Source: Vreelandella massiliensis (lineage in GTDB: Bacteria; Pseudomonadota; Gammaproteobacteria; Pseudomonadales; Halomonadaceae). Taken from it: a DNA stretch of 64,000 bases. How positions within the stretch are numbered: the stretch's first letter is position 1; each line of letters starts with the position of its first letter. The translations under genes were made by a program, and so were the position numbers. Of this stretch, positions 1 to 8,683 are shown piece after piece. The DNA is taken from assembly GCF_900155385.1 (NCBI RefSeq), contig NZ_LT699745.1:944946-1008945 (forward strand), in the 5' to 3' direction. Below the pieces are notes generated by a model, which was not told the origin of the DNA, ran no database searches, and saw nothing but the letters and a program-made list of their open reading frames with translations.

Positions 1-233
1 TGCCGCGGATGGGGGGGAAGGCGTTTCTTGAGCATTTCAAGAAGCTCGAAAAGCTAAGCCGCATCCCCGTGGTGGTGTTAACCACCTCCGAGGCCGAGCG
101 AGATATCCTGGAGTCCTACGACCTCGGGGCTTCGGGGTTTATCGTCAAGCCGGTGGATGTGGATCAGTTCATCGCCGCTATCAACACACTGGGCGATTAC
201 TGGCTAGCGCTGGTCAAGCAGCCGCGCACGTAA
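1..233 (+). CDS. response regulator receiver domain, C-terminal end (partial)
   Basis: The reading frame is already open at the window edge (frame from base 3) and ends at TAA 231-233. The residues visible are the second half of a CheY-like receiver domain. A PRMGGKAF stretch resembles the loop after the phosphorylated Asp, VVVLTTSE supplies the conserved Thr/Ser strand, and GFIVKPVD supplies the conserved Lys-Pro. The length after the KP motif suggests a stand-alone receiver without an output domain, as in Rcp1-like regulators. The phospho-accepting Asp lies outside the window, so partner kinase and function cannot be stated. Convergent with tatC. Confidence 0.8.
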   Translation, partial: PRMGGKAFLEHFKKLEKLSRIPVVVLTTSEAERDILESYDLGASGFIVKPVDVDQFIAAINTLGDYWLALVKQPRT

Positions 234-265
234 AGGCCGCTACTTGCCAGCACGAAAAAGTGGGC

Positions 266-1051
266 TTAGTTACTGCCTTCTGAGGCGTCCTCCGCCTCTT
301 GGCGTTTTTTCCTGCGGACTAAGCGCCCAAACAGTAGGCCGACTTCGTACAGCAGGTACATTGGCACGGCGAGCAGGCTTTGCGACACCACATCGGGCGG
401 GGTGAGGAGCATACCGATCACAAAGCACGCCAAGACGATGTAAGGGCGCTTTTTCGACAGGCTCTCGACGGTGGTGGCGCCGGACAGGATCAGCAAGAAA
501 GTGGCGATGGGGATTTCAAAGGCGATACCAAAGGCAAAAAAGAGCTTCAGCACGAAGTTCAAGTACTGGTTGATATCGGTCATGACCGTGATGTTTTCCG
601 GCCCGGTCTGGGTGAAAAACGCAAACAAGAGCGGGAACACCACATAGTAGGCAAAGGCGGCACCGGCATAAAAAAGCCCCACGCTTGAGGCCAGAATGGG
701 TATCGCCAGGGCTTTTTCGTTGTCGTAAAGCCCAGGGGCCACAAACGCCCACGCCTGATGGAGAATAAACGGCACCGAAATAAACACGGCCACCACCAGC
801 GTCAGCTTAAAGGGCGCGAGAAAAGGCGAGGCCACCTCGGTGGCGATCATCTGCGAGCCTTCCGGCAGCAGCGCCATAAGCGGCTGGGCGACAAAGGTGT
901 AGATATCGTTGGCAAACGCGTAGAGACCGAGAAAAATGACCAGCACCACGATCACCGCGCGCATCAACCGCGAGCGCAGCTCAATCAAGTGCTCGATTAA
1001 CGGGGCTTGGGCCTGCTGAGGGTTCTGCTCCGAGGAGTCGCCGTTGCTCAT
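266..1051 (-). CDS. tatC: Sec-independent protein translocase subunit TatC
   Basis: TatC is the six-helix membrane receptor that, with TatB, binds the twin-arginine signal of folded exported proteins. The 261-residue protein has the family length, an N-terminal cytoplasmic stretch ending in an IEHLIELRSRL-type motif, and six hydrophobic segments. The C-terminus is basic (LVRRKKR) and cytoplasmic. Its start overlaps the tatB stop by four bases, so it is the last gene of tatABC. A short gap to the convergent response regulator follows. Identification is secure from sequence pattern and gene order. Confidence 0.97.
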   Translation of the reverse strand: MSNGDSSEQNPQQAQAPLIEHLIELRSRLMRAVIVVLVIFLGLYAFANDIYTFVAQPLMALLPEGSQMIATEVASPFLAPFKLTLVVAVFISVPFILHQAWAFVAPGLYDNEKALAIPILASSVGLFYAGAAFAYYVVFPLLFAFFTQTGPENITVMTDINQYLNFVLKLFFAFGIAFEIPIATFLLILSGATTVESLSKKRPYIVLACFVIGMLLTPPDVVSQSLLAVPMYLLYEVGLLFGRLVRRKKRQEAEDASEGSN

Positions 1052-1497
1052 CGCTGTTCTTCGTCCTTTTGAGAGTGAGCCTTTTGAGAAGAATCCGGTT
1101 GAGCCCCGTCCTGCCGAGCCGATGAGGACGCGTCGGGCGATGCGGACGTGGCATCTTCACGCACGGTGTTCAGCGCATCGTCTAGCCGCGCCGTGGCGTC
1201 CGCTAACGTCCGCTCCTCTTTTTTAGAGGCCGGCGGGGTCTCCGCCAGGCTTTCCACGTCCTGTTTGGCTTTATTCAGGCTGTCGTCGAGCGACTTCTGC
1301 TGCTCGTTGAGTTTTTGCCTTAGCTCTTCGGCCTCGAGTTGGGCGCTGATTTCGCGCTGCATGCCCGATACCGTGCGCTTGATCTTGCCCACCCAAAGCC
1401 CCGCTGTTCGGGCGGCACGCGGTAGGCGTTCGGGGCCGAGCACTAAAAGCCCGACCACCGCAATGATCAACAGTTCGAGAAAGCCGATATCCAGCAT
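1048..1497 (-). CDS. tatB: Sec-independent protein translocase subunit TatB
   Basis: TatB pairs with TatC in the twin-arginine substrate receptor. The protein (149 residues) begins MLDIGFLELLIIAVVGLLVLGP, which is the single N-terminal transmembrane helix. The GPERLP hinge and a basic amphipathic helix follow, and the rest is a long, charged, probably disordered tail rich in Gln, Glu, Ser and Ala. The hinge and LPRAART stretch separate it from TatA. It lies three bases after tatA and overlaps tatC by four bases, so the three genes are surely co-transcribed. Confidence 0.96.
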   Translation of the reverse strand: MLDIGFLELLIIAVVGLLVLGPERLPRAARTAGLWVGKIKRTVSGMQREISAQLEAEELRQKLNEQQKSLDDSLNKAKQDVESLAETPPASKKEERTLADATARLDDALNTVREDATSASPDASSSARQDGAQPDSSQKAHSQKDEEQR

Positions 1498-1500
1498 GGC

Positions 1501-1770
1501 TTATTTGCGCTCGTCGCTTTGTTCAGCCTGTTTCTCTTTGGCCTGAACATCGTAGGTATTGCCGCTCTCTTCGTGGCTGACTTTCGCCTGGGGGGAGTCA
1601 GCGTCTTTGTCTTTATCGCCCTCTTTCTCTTCTTCATGGATGGCTTTCTTGAAGCCCTTGACCGCGCCACCCAAGTCGGTGCCCACGTTGCGCAATTTTT
1701 TGGTGCCGAAAATCAGGATAATGATCCCCAGAACAATCAGCAGCTGCCAAATACTGATACCACCTAACAT
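1501..1770 (-). CDS. tatA: Sec-independent protein translocase subunit TatA
   Basis: TatA polymerises to form the twin-arginine translocation pore. I place the start at the ATG read from 1770 ([13 protein letters not shown]), not at an upstream in-frame ATG at 1791. A GAGGA ribosome binding site lies seven bases before it, and TatA proteins normally begin this way. The product has 89 residues: one transmembrane helix with the FGTKKLRN hinge, an amphipathic helix (VKGFKKAI) and an acidic-basic tail. First gene of tatABC, following hisE. Confidence 0.95.
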   Translation of the reverse strand: MLGGISIWQLLIVLGIIILIFGTKKLRNVGTDLGGAVKGFKKAIHEEEKEGDKDKDADSPQAKVSHEESGNTYDVQAKEKQAEQSDERK

Positions 1771-1826
1771 ATGCGTGTCCTCGTTTTGCATGCGACAAGG
1801 GAATCTTGCGCGGTGTAAAAGCTTTT

Positions 1827-2201
1827 TTATGTGTGTTGACGGGCGGCTTTTTCGTCGTGGCCCGACATCCCAAAGCGGCGCGCCAGTTCATCCAGTACGC
1901 CTTGGTGATCCAACCCCAAGTGGGAGAGCATCACCAAGCTATGAAACCACAGATCGGCGGTTTCAGCGATAAGCGCTTGGCGTTTCGTGTCATCGCCCTG
2001 TTCGGCGTCCTTGGCGGCGAGCAGCGTTTCGGTCGCTTCTTCCCCGACTTTCTCGAGTATCTTGTTCAAACCCTTATGATGCAAGGACGCCACGTAGGAG
2101 TCCTCCGGCGCCGCATGGCGCCGCGCCGCCAGCACCTCGGCGAGCGCGTCAAGCACGCTCTCCTGTGCGGGCGGAGTGGGGGGCGGTTGTGTTGGGGTCA
2201 T
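1827..2201 (-). CDS. hisE: phosphoribosyl-ATP pyrophosphatase HisE
   Basis: HisE hydrolyses phosphoribosyl-ATP to phosphoribosyl-AMP in histidine synthesis. The 124-residue protein has the all-alpha MazG-like fold signature: the [15 protein letters not shown] segment carries the metal-binding Glu residues, followed by [13 protein letters not shown]. The first 15 residues are Pro/Gln-rich and probably disordered. It lies between ubiB and tatA as in Pseudomonas, but the expected hisI is not between ubiB and hisE: only 53 bases separate them. The ribosome binding site is weak, so the exact start is less certain than the identity. Confidence 0.93.
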   Translation of the reverse strand: MTPTQPPPTPPAQESVLDALAEVLAARRHAAPEDSYVASLHHKGLNKILEKVGEEATETLLAAKDAEQGDDTKRQALIAETADLWFHSLVMLSHLGLDHQGVLDELARRFGMSGHDEKAARQHT

Positions 2202-2254
2202 GGTGTTGGTCCGTGTCCTTTATTCCTTCGAATAAGCGCCAGCCGAATAAGCGG

Positions 2255-3877
2255 CTAGTTCCACGCCAGTAGCAGTAAACCGATCGCGCCGGCGGCGAGT
2301 ACCGGCCACTGTTGCGTCGCTGCCCACTGGCCAAGCGGCTGCCACGCCAGCGCCAGCGCCAGCACGATAAGCCCCAAGCGCAGGCGGTAGGAGCGCTTCC
2401 CCTGACGCGCCATTTGTTGACGTATCGAGGCGATCGCCCCGGCCTGATGTTGGCGCTGGCGGTGTTCGTGCTCCATGCGGCTAAGCGCCTGGTGAGCCAG
2501 CACCGGCAGTTCCGGTAGCTGGTGGGAAAGCTCCGGCGCCTGGCGCTTGAGCGAGTCCCACAGCCCGCGCACGCCCGCGCGCTCTTTCATCCAGCGCTCC
2601 AAAAACGGCTTGGCCGTGCTCCATAGATCCAGGTCGGGGTAGAGCTGGCGGCCAAGCCCCTCGATATTGAGCAGCGTTTTTTGCAGCAGCACCAGCTGCG
2701 GCTGGACTTCCATGTTAAAGCGTCGCGCCGTTTGAAATAAGCCCAGCAGTACCTGGCCAAAGGAGATGTCTTTTAACGGTTTTTCCAAGATCGGCTCGCA
2801 CACGGTACGAATCGCCGCGGCGAACTCATTGGCCCGGGTGTTTTCTCCCACCCAGCCTGACTCGATATGCAGCGCGGCCACTTCGTAGTAATCCTGGTGG
2901 AAAAACGCCAGCAGGTTGCGTGCAAGGTAGTCCTGGTCTTCGCGGGTGAGGCTGCCGACAATGCCGCAGTCGATGGCGATATACTGCGGGTCTTCCGGGT
3001 CATCGCAGTTGACGAAGATATTGCCCGGGTGCATGTCGGCGTGGAAAAAGTTATCGCGAAAGACCTGGGTAAAAAAGATCTCCACGCCGCGCTCGGCGAG
3101 CTTTTTCATGTTGGTGCCGCAGGCGTTCAACGTGGCAAGATCCGCCACCGGCACGCCGCGAATGCGCTCTTGCACCATGACGTGGCGCCGCGTGAACGGC
3201 CAGTAGATGGTCGGCACGAACAGAAGCGGTGAGTCTTTAAAGTTGCGCTTGAGCTGCGACGTATTGGCGGCCTCCTTGTAGAGGTCGAGCTCGTCGAACA
3301 GCGTCGACTGGTAGTCGCGGATCACTTCCACCGGGCGTAGACGCCGCGCTTCGGGCACCTTGGAGAGGAGCTTGGCGATCTGGTAGAGCAGCGCGATGTC
3401 CTGGCGCATCACCCGGGTAATGCCCGGGCGAATGATTTTGACCACCACCTCCTCGCCGCTATGAAGGGTAGCGGCGTGGACCTGGGCGATCGAGGCCGAG
3501 GCCAGCGGCACGCGGTCGAAGCTCGCGAACGCTTCGCCAAGGGGCATTTCAAGCTGCTTTTCGATCCTGGCCACGGCGACATCGCCAGGGAAGGGGGGCA
3601 CTTGATCCTGCAGGCGTTTGAGTTCGTCGGCGATGTCTTCGGGCAGCAGGTCGCGGCGGGTCGAGAGCATCTGACCGAGCTTGACAAAAATTGGCCCCAA
3701 CCCTTCGAGGGCCAAGCGCAAGCGCTCGCCGCGTGAGCGCTCATCCAGCGGGAAAAGCTTGAGCGGTGAGAACCACAGTAGCGTACGCATCCACCAGGGC
3801 AGCCGCTCCATCGGGATCAGCGTGTCCAGGCGGTGGCGGGCAATGACCCAGCCGATGCGCATCAAACGTAGGCTCAT
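2255..3877 (-). CDS. ubiB: ubiquinone biosynthesis atypical kinase/ATPase UbiB
   Basis: UbiB is a membrane-anchored ABC1/ADCK-family protein required for ubiquinone synthesis. The 540 residues show the family KxGQ-type motif ([15 protein letters not shown]), an Ala-rich loop ([10 protein letters not shown]), the catalytic-type HADMHPGN and a metal-binding AIDCG. Two transmembrane segments close the C-terminus. Its ATG overlaps the ubiJ stop (ATGA), and an AGGAGA ribosome binding site precedes it. ubiE-ubiJ-ubiB is the classic gammaproteobacterial ubiquinone cluster. Confidence 0.97.
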   Translation of the reverse strand: MSLRLMRIGWVIARHRLDTLIPMERLPWWMRTLLWFSPLKLFPLDERSRGERLRLALEGLGPIFVKLGQMLSTRRDLLPEDIADELKRLQDQVPPFPGDVAVARIEKQLEMPLGEAFASFDRVPLASASIAQVHAATLHSGEEVVVKIIRPGITRVMRQDIALLYQIAKLLSKVPEARRLRPVEVIRDYQSTLFDELDLYKEAANTSQLKRNFKDSPLLFVPTIYWPFTRRHVMVQERIRGVPVADLATLNACGTNMKKLAERGVEIFFTQVFRDNFFHADMHPGNIFVNCDDPEDPQYIAIDCGIVGSLTREDQDYLARNLLAFFHQDYYEVAALHIESGWVGENTRANEFAAAIRTVCEPILEKPLKDISFGQVLLGLFQTARRFNMEVQPQLVLLQKTLLNIEGLGRQLYPDLDLWSTAKPFLERWMKERAGVRGLWDSLKRQAPELSHQLPELPVLAHQALSRMEHEHRQRQHQAGAIASIRQQMARQGKRSYRLRLGLIVLALALAWQPLGQWAATQQWPVLAAGAIGLLLLAWN

Positions 3878-4521
3878 GACGGCGTCTCTCCTGCCTCATG
3901 CGTCAAGCGTCGGTGTAGGCGCTTGAGTCGCGCCTCCAGGCGGTCGGTGGCGACCTCAAGCTCGGTGAGATGATCGCGCAGCACGTCGCGCTGCTGGCGG
4001 CCGGGGAGCAGACGCGCCTCTTCAAACACGTACTCGGAGACATCCGTCATCAGCTCGTCTTTGGCGCGCAGCCCCCAGCGCGCGACGCGGCGCAGGCCTT
4101 CGGCCAGCGAATGGGCAGGTGTCGTACCCAAAAAGCGGGCAAGCTCGCTCTCCCAGTCGATATCCAGGTCGGTGAGAAGCTCGCGGGTGGCTTCCAGAAG
4201 GTGCGTGCGGCCCCGAATGGAGAGCTTGCCTTCAAACATCAGCCGCTCAATGGAGGCGCCGCTGATCCATTCGGAGAGCGTCTCCGGCGTCAGTTCTACC
4301 ACCGCGTCGGCATCGGCTTCGTCGACGTCGTCGGCGCGCAGCAAATCGATACCGCCGCGGTGAAAGTGCATCAACAGCGTCAGCTGCGGCTGCTCGACGC
4401 GAATCAGCAAGCGGCTGCCGGCGAGGGCGTCAAGGCGTGAAGGGGCGGCGGGGTCACGGGCTAGCAGCGCGTTTAGCGTGCGCTCGCAGCCAGCCAATAA
4501 CAGGGCGGGCGTTACTAGCAT
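3874..4521 (-). CDS. ubiJ: ubiquinone biosynthesis accessory factor UbiJ (SCP2 domain)
   Basis: UbiJ carries an SCP2-like lipid-binding domain and, with UbiK, supports the cytosolic complex that modifies ubiquinone precursors. I choose the ATG read from 4521 ([11 protein letters not shown]), preceded by a GAGG site. This gives 215 residues, close to the E. coli protein, whereas the longest frame would start at 4638 inside ubiE. The SCP2 domain fills roughly residues 15-115. The C-terminus is a charged helix, probably coiled coil. The stop overlaps the ubiB start. Confidence 0.93.
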   Translation of the reverse strand: MLVTPALLLAGCERTLNALLARDPAAPSRLDALAGSRLLIRVEQPQLTLLMHFHRGGIDLLRADDVDEADADAVVELTPETLSEWISGASIERLMFEGKLSIRGRTHLLEATRELLTDLDIDWESELARFLGTTPAHSLAEGLRRVARWGLRAKDELMTDVSEYVFEEARLLPGRQQRDVLRDHLTELEVATDRLEARLKRLHRRLTHEAGETPS

Positions 4522-4600
4522 GCTGACCTCACTGTCGTCGCTGAATCTTGCGTGACGTGCTTCATCGGTAGTCGTGTGATCGATACGGGCGTTGTCGGCT

Positions 4601-5356
4601 TCATAGCTTGATGCCGCGATGCAGCGCGACAATTCCACCGGTCAAGTTGGTGTACTCCACGCGCTCAAGGCCGGCGGCTTCCATCATGCCTTTGAGGGTT
4701 TCCTGGTCCGGGTGCATGCGGATGGATTCGGCGAGGTAGCGGTAACTCTCGGCGTCGCCGGCGACCAGCTTGCCCATTTGGGGCAGCAGGCGGAAGGAGT
4801 ATTCGTCGTATGCTTTGGAGAGCAGCGGGTTATCGGGGTGCGAGAACTCGAGTACCAATAGGCGCCCGCCGGGTTTGAGCACGCGCGCCATGGAGCGCAG
4901 CGCGGCGTCTTTATCGGTGACGTTGCGCAGGCCAAAGGCAATGGTGATGCAGTCAAAGCTGTTGTCGGGGAACGGCAAACACTCGGCGTTGGCCTGCACG
5001 TACTCGACGTTGCCGCCCACGCCGTTATCCATCAGCTTATCGCGCCCGACGCGCAGCATTGAGGCGTTGATATCGGCGAGCACGACTCTGCCGCGTGGGC
5101 CGACCAGGTGTGAAAACTTAAGCGTTAAATCGCCCGTGCCGCCGGCGATATCCAGTACCTGATGGCCGGGGCGCACCCCGGCGCGCTCGATGGTTAAGCG
5201 TTTCCATAGCCGGTGAATACCCATCGACATCAGGTCATTCATGACGTCATAACGGGCGGCGACCGAGTGGAACACATCCGCGACGCGCGAGGCTTTCTCG
5301 TCCAGCGGCACTTCCTGGTAGCCAAAGTGGGTCGTGCGCTTATCCGTGGGGCTCAT
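4601..5356 (-). CDS. ubiE: ubiquinone/menaquinone C-methyltransferase UbiE
   Basis: UbiE is the SAM-dependent C-methyltransferase of ubiquinone (and menaquinone) synthesis. The 251 residues contain the SAM-binding motif [13 protein letters not shown], a post-I acidic residue in [10 protein letters not shown], and the UbiE/COQ5 signature around [13 protein letters not shown] and [17 protein letters not shown]. It leads the ubiE-ubiJ-ubiB cluster. About 80 bases separate it from the preferred ubiJ start. Confidence 0.97.
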   Translation of the reverse strand: MSPTDKRTTHFGYQEVPLDEKASRVADVFHSVAARYDVMNDLMSMGIHRLWKRLTIERAGVRPGHQVLDIAGGTGDLTLKFSHLVGPRGRVVLADINASMLRVGRDKLMDNGVGGNVEYVQANAECLPFPDNSFDCITIAFGLRNVTDKDAALRSMARVLKPGGRLLVLEFSHPDNPLLSKAYDEYSFRLLPQMGKLVAGDAESYRYLAESIRMHPDQETLKGMMEAAGLERVEYTNLTGGIVALHRGIKL

Positions 5357-5450
5357 GGGGCAATAGCTCCCGAAGTCGAGACGGCGAAACCGTCATTGAA
5401 AGAGTTGGTCGCCATTGTAGCCTTGTCGGCCCCGGCTTGTCTGCGCCTAC

Positions 5451-5834
5451 CTAGACCGACTTGACCTCGATCCCCAGCGGCTCACGGGACGCGCCGGCCT
5501 CCTCCAAGCGCTGCAAATAGTCGCGCCAGTAGGCGTCTTGATGGGTGGCGAGATCAAATAGGTAATTCCAGCTATAAAGACCGCTATTGTGGCCGTCATC
5601 GAAATACAGCTTGAGGGCGTAGTTGCCCGCTTGCGTGATGTTTTGCAGGCCAACGTGCTTTTTGCCGACCTGCAAAACGGCGCTGTCGCCGCCGTGGCCG
5701 CGCACTTCCGCCGAGGGGGAGAAAACGCGCAAAAGTTCGATCGGCAGCCGGTAGCTGTCGCCGTTGGCGTAGCCAAGCTCAAGTTCACGGGCTTTTTGGT
5801 GGTAGTGAACGCGGGTTGGTGTGGGAGCGCTCAT
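5451..5834 (-). CDS. DUF971 (gamma-butyrobetaine hydroxylase-like N-terminal domain) protein
   Basis: A 127-residue single-domain protein of the DUF971 family. The visible signature is an early LELGYANGDSYRLPIELLRVFSPSAE stretch (given here in part), then KKHVGLQNI, GNYALKLYFDDGH and GLYSWNYLFDLA. The domain also occurs at the N-terminus of gamma-butyrobetaine hydroxylases and in ApbC/Mrp-type proteins, where a metal- or Fe-S-related role has been proposed. No function is established for the stand-alone form. A GAGG site precedes the ATG. Placement beside hslVU is usual in Pseudomonas relatives. Confidence 0.85.
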   Translation of the reverse strand: MSAPTPTRVHYHQKARELELGYANGDSYRLPIELLRVFSPSAEVRGHGGDSAVLQVGKKHVGLQNITQAGNYALKLYFDDGHNSGLYSWNYLFDLATHQDAYWRDYLQRLEEAGASREPLGIEVKSV

Positions 5835-5894
5835 GACGGGGCCTCATGGCTAGAAGATGATAGGGGAGAAGCTGGCCTTGATAAGGACGAACAT

Positions 5895-5921
5895 AAACTG
5901 CCCAGCCAGGCTGGGCAGTTT
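5895..5921 (-). terminator. perfect 13-bp inverted repeat downstream of hslU
   Basis: Arms AAACTGCCCAGCC and GGCTGGGCAGTTT around a single central base form a strong hairpin 53 bases beyond the hslU stop. The U-tract is short and broken (GTTTATGTT on the minus strand). It most likely ends the hslVU transcript. Confidence 0.6.
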
Positions 5922-5973
5922 GAAAGTGGCGGATTACCCCACGATTTACAAGCGACGATTTATCCCATACGGC

Positions 5974-7296
5974 TTACAAGATGTAGCGCGAGAGGTCCTC
6001 GTCAACCGCGAGTTCGCCAAGCTGGGCGTTGACGTAGTCGGCGTCAATCGCAAGCGGGCTCTCCATGTCGCCGCCCCGGAACGAGGCTTCTTCCAGCAGG
6101 CGCTCCATCACCGTGTGCAGGCGCCGCGCGCCGATATTTTCGGTGCCTTCGTTGACCTGCCAGGAGATCTCGGCGATGCGCTCGATGCCGTCCGGGGTGA
6201 ACTCGATATCCAACCCTTCGGTGGCCAGCAGCGCCTGATACTGCTTGGTGAGCGAGGCCGACGGCTCGGTGAGAATGCGCTTGAAATCCCCAGGGGTGAG
6301 CGCGTCAAGCTCGACGCGAATCGGCAGGCGCCCCTGCAGCTCAGGAATCAAGTCCGACGGGCGAGAAAGGTGGAATGCGCCTGATGCGATAAACAGAATG
6401 TGGTCGGTTTTCACCATGCCGTACTTGGTGGATACCGTGGAGCCCTCGATCAGCGGCAATAGGTCGCGCTGCACGCCCTCGCGGGAGACGTCGCCACCGC
6501 TGGACTGGCCGCTGCCCTTGGCGACTTTATCGATCTCGTCGAGGAAGACGATGCCGTGCTGCTCCACCGCTTCCACCGCGCGCGATTTGATATCCTCTTC
6601 GTTGACCAGCTTGCCCGCTTCCTCGTCGCGCAACAGGCCGAAGGCGTCTTTGACCGTCACACGGCGTGTTTCGCGTTTTTGCTGGCCCATGTTGGAGAAT
6701 AGGCTGGAGAGCTGCTGGGTCATCTCCTCCATGCCCGGCGGGGTCATGATATCCACGCTCGGCCCCTGCTGGGAGAGTTCGATATCGATCTCCTTATCAT
6801 CGAGCTGGCCTTCGCGCAGTTTTTTGCGGAAGGTCTGGCGGGTGCCGCTGTCTTGACGCGGCTGGTCTTCCTGTCCGCGGGGCGGCGGTAGCAGGGCGTC
6901 GAGGATGCGGTCTTCCGCCGCGTCTTCGGCGCGGTGGCCGACCTCCTCCTTGGCCTGCTCGCGGACCATTTTGATGGCTGACTCCATCAAATCGCGAACG
7001 ATCGACTCCACATCGCGGCCCACGTAGCCCACTTCGGTGAACTTGGTCGCTTCCACCTTGATAAAGGGCGCGCGGGCGAGCTTCGCCAAGCGGCGGGCGA
7101 TTTCGGTTTTGCCCACGCCGGTCGGGCCGATCATGAGGATATTTTTGGGCGTCACTTCGGTACGCAGGTCGGCGTCGAGCTGCATGCGGCGCCAGCGGTT
7201 GCGTAGGGCGATCGCGACGGCGCGCTTGGCATCTTGCTGGCCGATAATGTACTGATCCAGCGCGTGAACGATCTCGCGGGGTGTCATCTGAGTCAT
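5974..7296 (-). CDS. hslU: ATP-dependent protease ATPase subunit HslU
   Basis: HslU is the AAA+ unfoldase that feeds substrates to the HslV peptidase. The 440 residues show Walker A GPTGVGKT, the pore motif GYVGRD, an I-domain insertion around residues 110-230, Walker [10 protein letters not shown], and sensor/arginine-finger segments. The C-terminus ends RYIL, the tail that docks into HslV. It begins three bases after hslV, so the two genes are one transcription unit with a hairpin beyond the stop. Confidence 0.98.
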   Translation of the reverse strand: MTQMTPREIVHALDQYIIGQQDAKRAVAIALRNRWRRMQLDADLRTEVTPKNILMIGPTGVGKTEIARRLAKLARAPFIKVEATKFTEVGYVGRDVESIVRDLMESAIKMVREQAKEEVGHRAEDAAEDRILDALLPPPRGQEDQPRQDSGTRQTFRKKLREGQLDDKEIDIELSQQGPSVDIMTPPGMEEMTQQLSSLFSNMGQQKRETRRVTVKDAFGLLRDEEAGKLVNEEDIKSRAVEAVEQHGIVFLDEIDKVAKGSGQSSGGDVSREGVQRDLLPLIEGSTVSTKYGMVKTDHILFIASGAFHLSRPSDLIPELQGRLPIRVELDALTPGDFKRILTEPSASLTKQYQALLATEGLDIEFTPDGIERIAEISWQVNEGTENIGARRLHTVMERLLEEASFRGGDMESPLAIDADYVNAQLGELAVDEDLSRYIL

Positions 7297-7299
7297 GGC

Positions 7300-7818
7300 T
7301 TATAGCTCTTCCATCGTGACGTGGTGGTTGGTGAACACGCAGATGTCACCGGCGATCTCTAGCGACTTCTCGGTAATTTCGCGTGCCGAGAGTTCGGTGT
7401 TCTCCAGCAGCGCTCGGGCGCTTGCCAGGGCGAAATTGCCGCCCGAGCCAATGGCGATAATGCCGCGCTCGGGCTCGACCACATCGCCGTTGCCGGTAAT
7501 GATCAGCGAGGCGCTATGATCGGCCACGGCCAAAAGCGCTTCCAAGCGGCGCAAGGCGCGGTCGGTGCGCCAATCCTTGGCCAGCTCCACGGCGGCCTTG
7601 GTCAAATGGCCCTGGTACTTCTCTAACTGCGCTTCAAAGCGCTCAAACAGGGTGAAGGCATCGGCGGTGCCACCGGCGAATCCGGCCAGCACTTTGCCGC
7701 GGTAAAGGCGGCGCACCTTGCTGGCGTTGCCCTTCATTACGGTGTTGCCAAGCGACACTTGGCCATCACCCGCCAGCGCCACTTGGTCGCCGCGGCGCAC
7801 GGAAACAATCGTAGTCAT
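7300..7818 (-). CDS. hslV: ATP-dependent protease peptidase subunit HslV
   Basis: HslV is the N-terminal-nucleophile threonine peptidase of the HslUV protease. Residue 2 is Thr (MTTIVSVRR), the nucleophile exposed when Met is removed. [15 protein letters not shown] and [14 protein letters not shown] follow as in the family. The length (172) is normal. The start has an AAGGAG site nine bases upstream. It is often heat-shock controlled (sigma-32) in relatives, but I did not identify a convincing sigma-32 promoter here. Confidence 0.98.
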   Translation of the reverse strand: MTTIVSVRRGDQVALAGDGQVSLGNTVMKGNASKVRRLYRGKVLAGFAGGTADAFTLFERFEAQLEKYQGHLTKAAVELAKDWRTDRALRRLEALLAVADHSASLIITGNGDVVEPERGIIAIGSGGNFALASARALLENTELSAREITEKSLEIAGDICVFTNHHVTMEEL

Positions 7819-7891
7819 GGAGTAGGGCTCCTTGTGGGAGGCGTGCTCCCGATGACGAATCGGCCGTCAAGCGGCCGCTGAAAAAGCGATT

Positions 7892-7933
7892 CCCAACAAA
7901 ATGCGGGCGGTCGATAAAAAATCAACCGCCCGC
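7892..7933 (-). terminator. Rho-independent terminator after the SPOR-domain gene
   Basis: Nine-base arms GCGGGCGGT and ACCGCCCGC (7903-7911, 7925-7933) enclose an A/T-rich loop. On the minus strand they are followed by ATTTTGTT. The element lies about 20 bases beyond the stop of the FtsN-like gene. Confidence 0.75.
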
Positions 7934-7954
7934 CGGCATGCACTGGAGCGATTT

Positions 7955-8680
7955 TCAGTTCTGTAGCTGGATCAAAAGCGGCTCGATGCCCTGGGTGTTC
8001 ATCAAATCCTGCGCTCGATTGAGTTCGCGGGTGTCTTCATACGGGCCGACCTGCACCCGATGCCAGGTGTCGCCGCCGGCCTGCACTTCGCTGATTTGCG
8101 CCAGCAGGCTTAAGTTACGCAAACGGCGGCGCAACTGCTCGGCATCCTCAAACTCACGAAACGAGGCCGCTTGCAGCATATAGCGTCCCGGCGGCGTCTC
8201 GGACGGCGCATTCGCCCGGGAGGGGATCTCGTCGCTGTTGGCGGCAATGACTTGGGCGATGGGGTCATCCGCGCTTACCGCGGGCTGCTCCTCGGCCGTC
8301 TCCTCGCTGATCACCGCCGTTGCCTCGGGGCGGTTTACGCTGGAAGCAGGGGCGCCGCCGGGGGCGATGACCTCGGTCTCCGGCAGCAGCGTGTAAAATT
8401 CAAACGTCGGCATGGAGGGCTCGGCCGCCTGCTCGGTTTCACGGGCGGCTTCTTGGGCGTCGCGCGCCTCCTTGGAGATCACCGTCGCTTGGGGCGAATC
8501 GTCCGGCGGCGTCTGCCACGGCGCGGTGCCATGTTGATGCTGGGCCAAAAAGAACCCCGCGGCCATGCCCAGAAGCCCCCAGAGCCAGCCGGGCACCCGC
8601 CAGCTCGCCTGGGTTTTGGCGGGCTTTTTGCGTTGGTTGGTGGCGCCGCGGCGCGCGGGCTTTTTGCGCGGGGTGGCCAT
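7955..8680 (-). CDS. SPOR-domain cell-division protein, FtsN-like
   Basis: A bitopic inner-membrane protein of 241 residues: a Lys/Arg-rich cytoplasmic start (residues 1-25), one transmembrane helix (about 28-46), a long periplasmic linker, and a C-terminal SPOR domain from about residue 165 (MLQAASFREFEDAEQLRRRL, then WHRVQVGPY). SPOR domains bind denuded septal glycan. The EFYTLLPE motif ahead of the domain is common in FtsN-like proteins encoded after argS. Its ribosome binding site lies inside the last codons of argS, three bases upstream, so translation is probably coupled. The ftsN name is likely but not proven. Confidence 0.85.
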   Translation of the reverse strand: MATPRKKPARRGATNQRKKPAKTQASWRVPGWLWGLLGMAAGFFLAQHQHGTAPWQTPPDDSPQATVISKEARDAQEAARETEQAAEPSMPTFEFYTLLPETEVIAPGGAPASSVNRPEATAVISEETAEEQPAVSADDPIAQVIAANSDEIPSRANAPSETPPGRYMLQAASFREFEDAEQLRRRLRNLSLLAQISEVQAGGDTWHRVQVGPYEDTRELNRAQDLMNTQGIEPLLIQLQN

Positions 8681-8683
8681 GGG

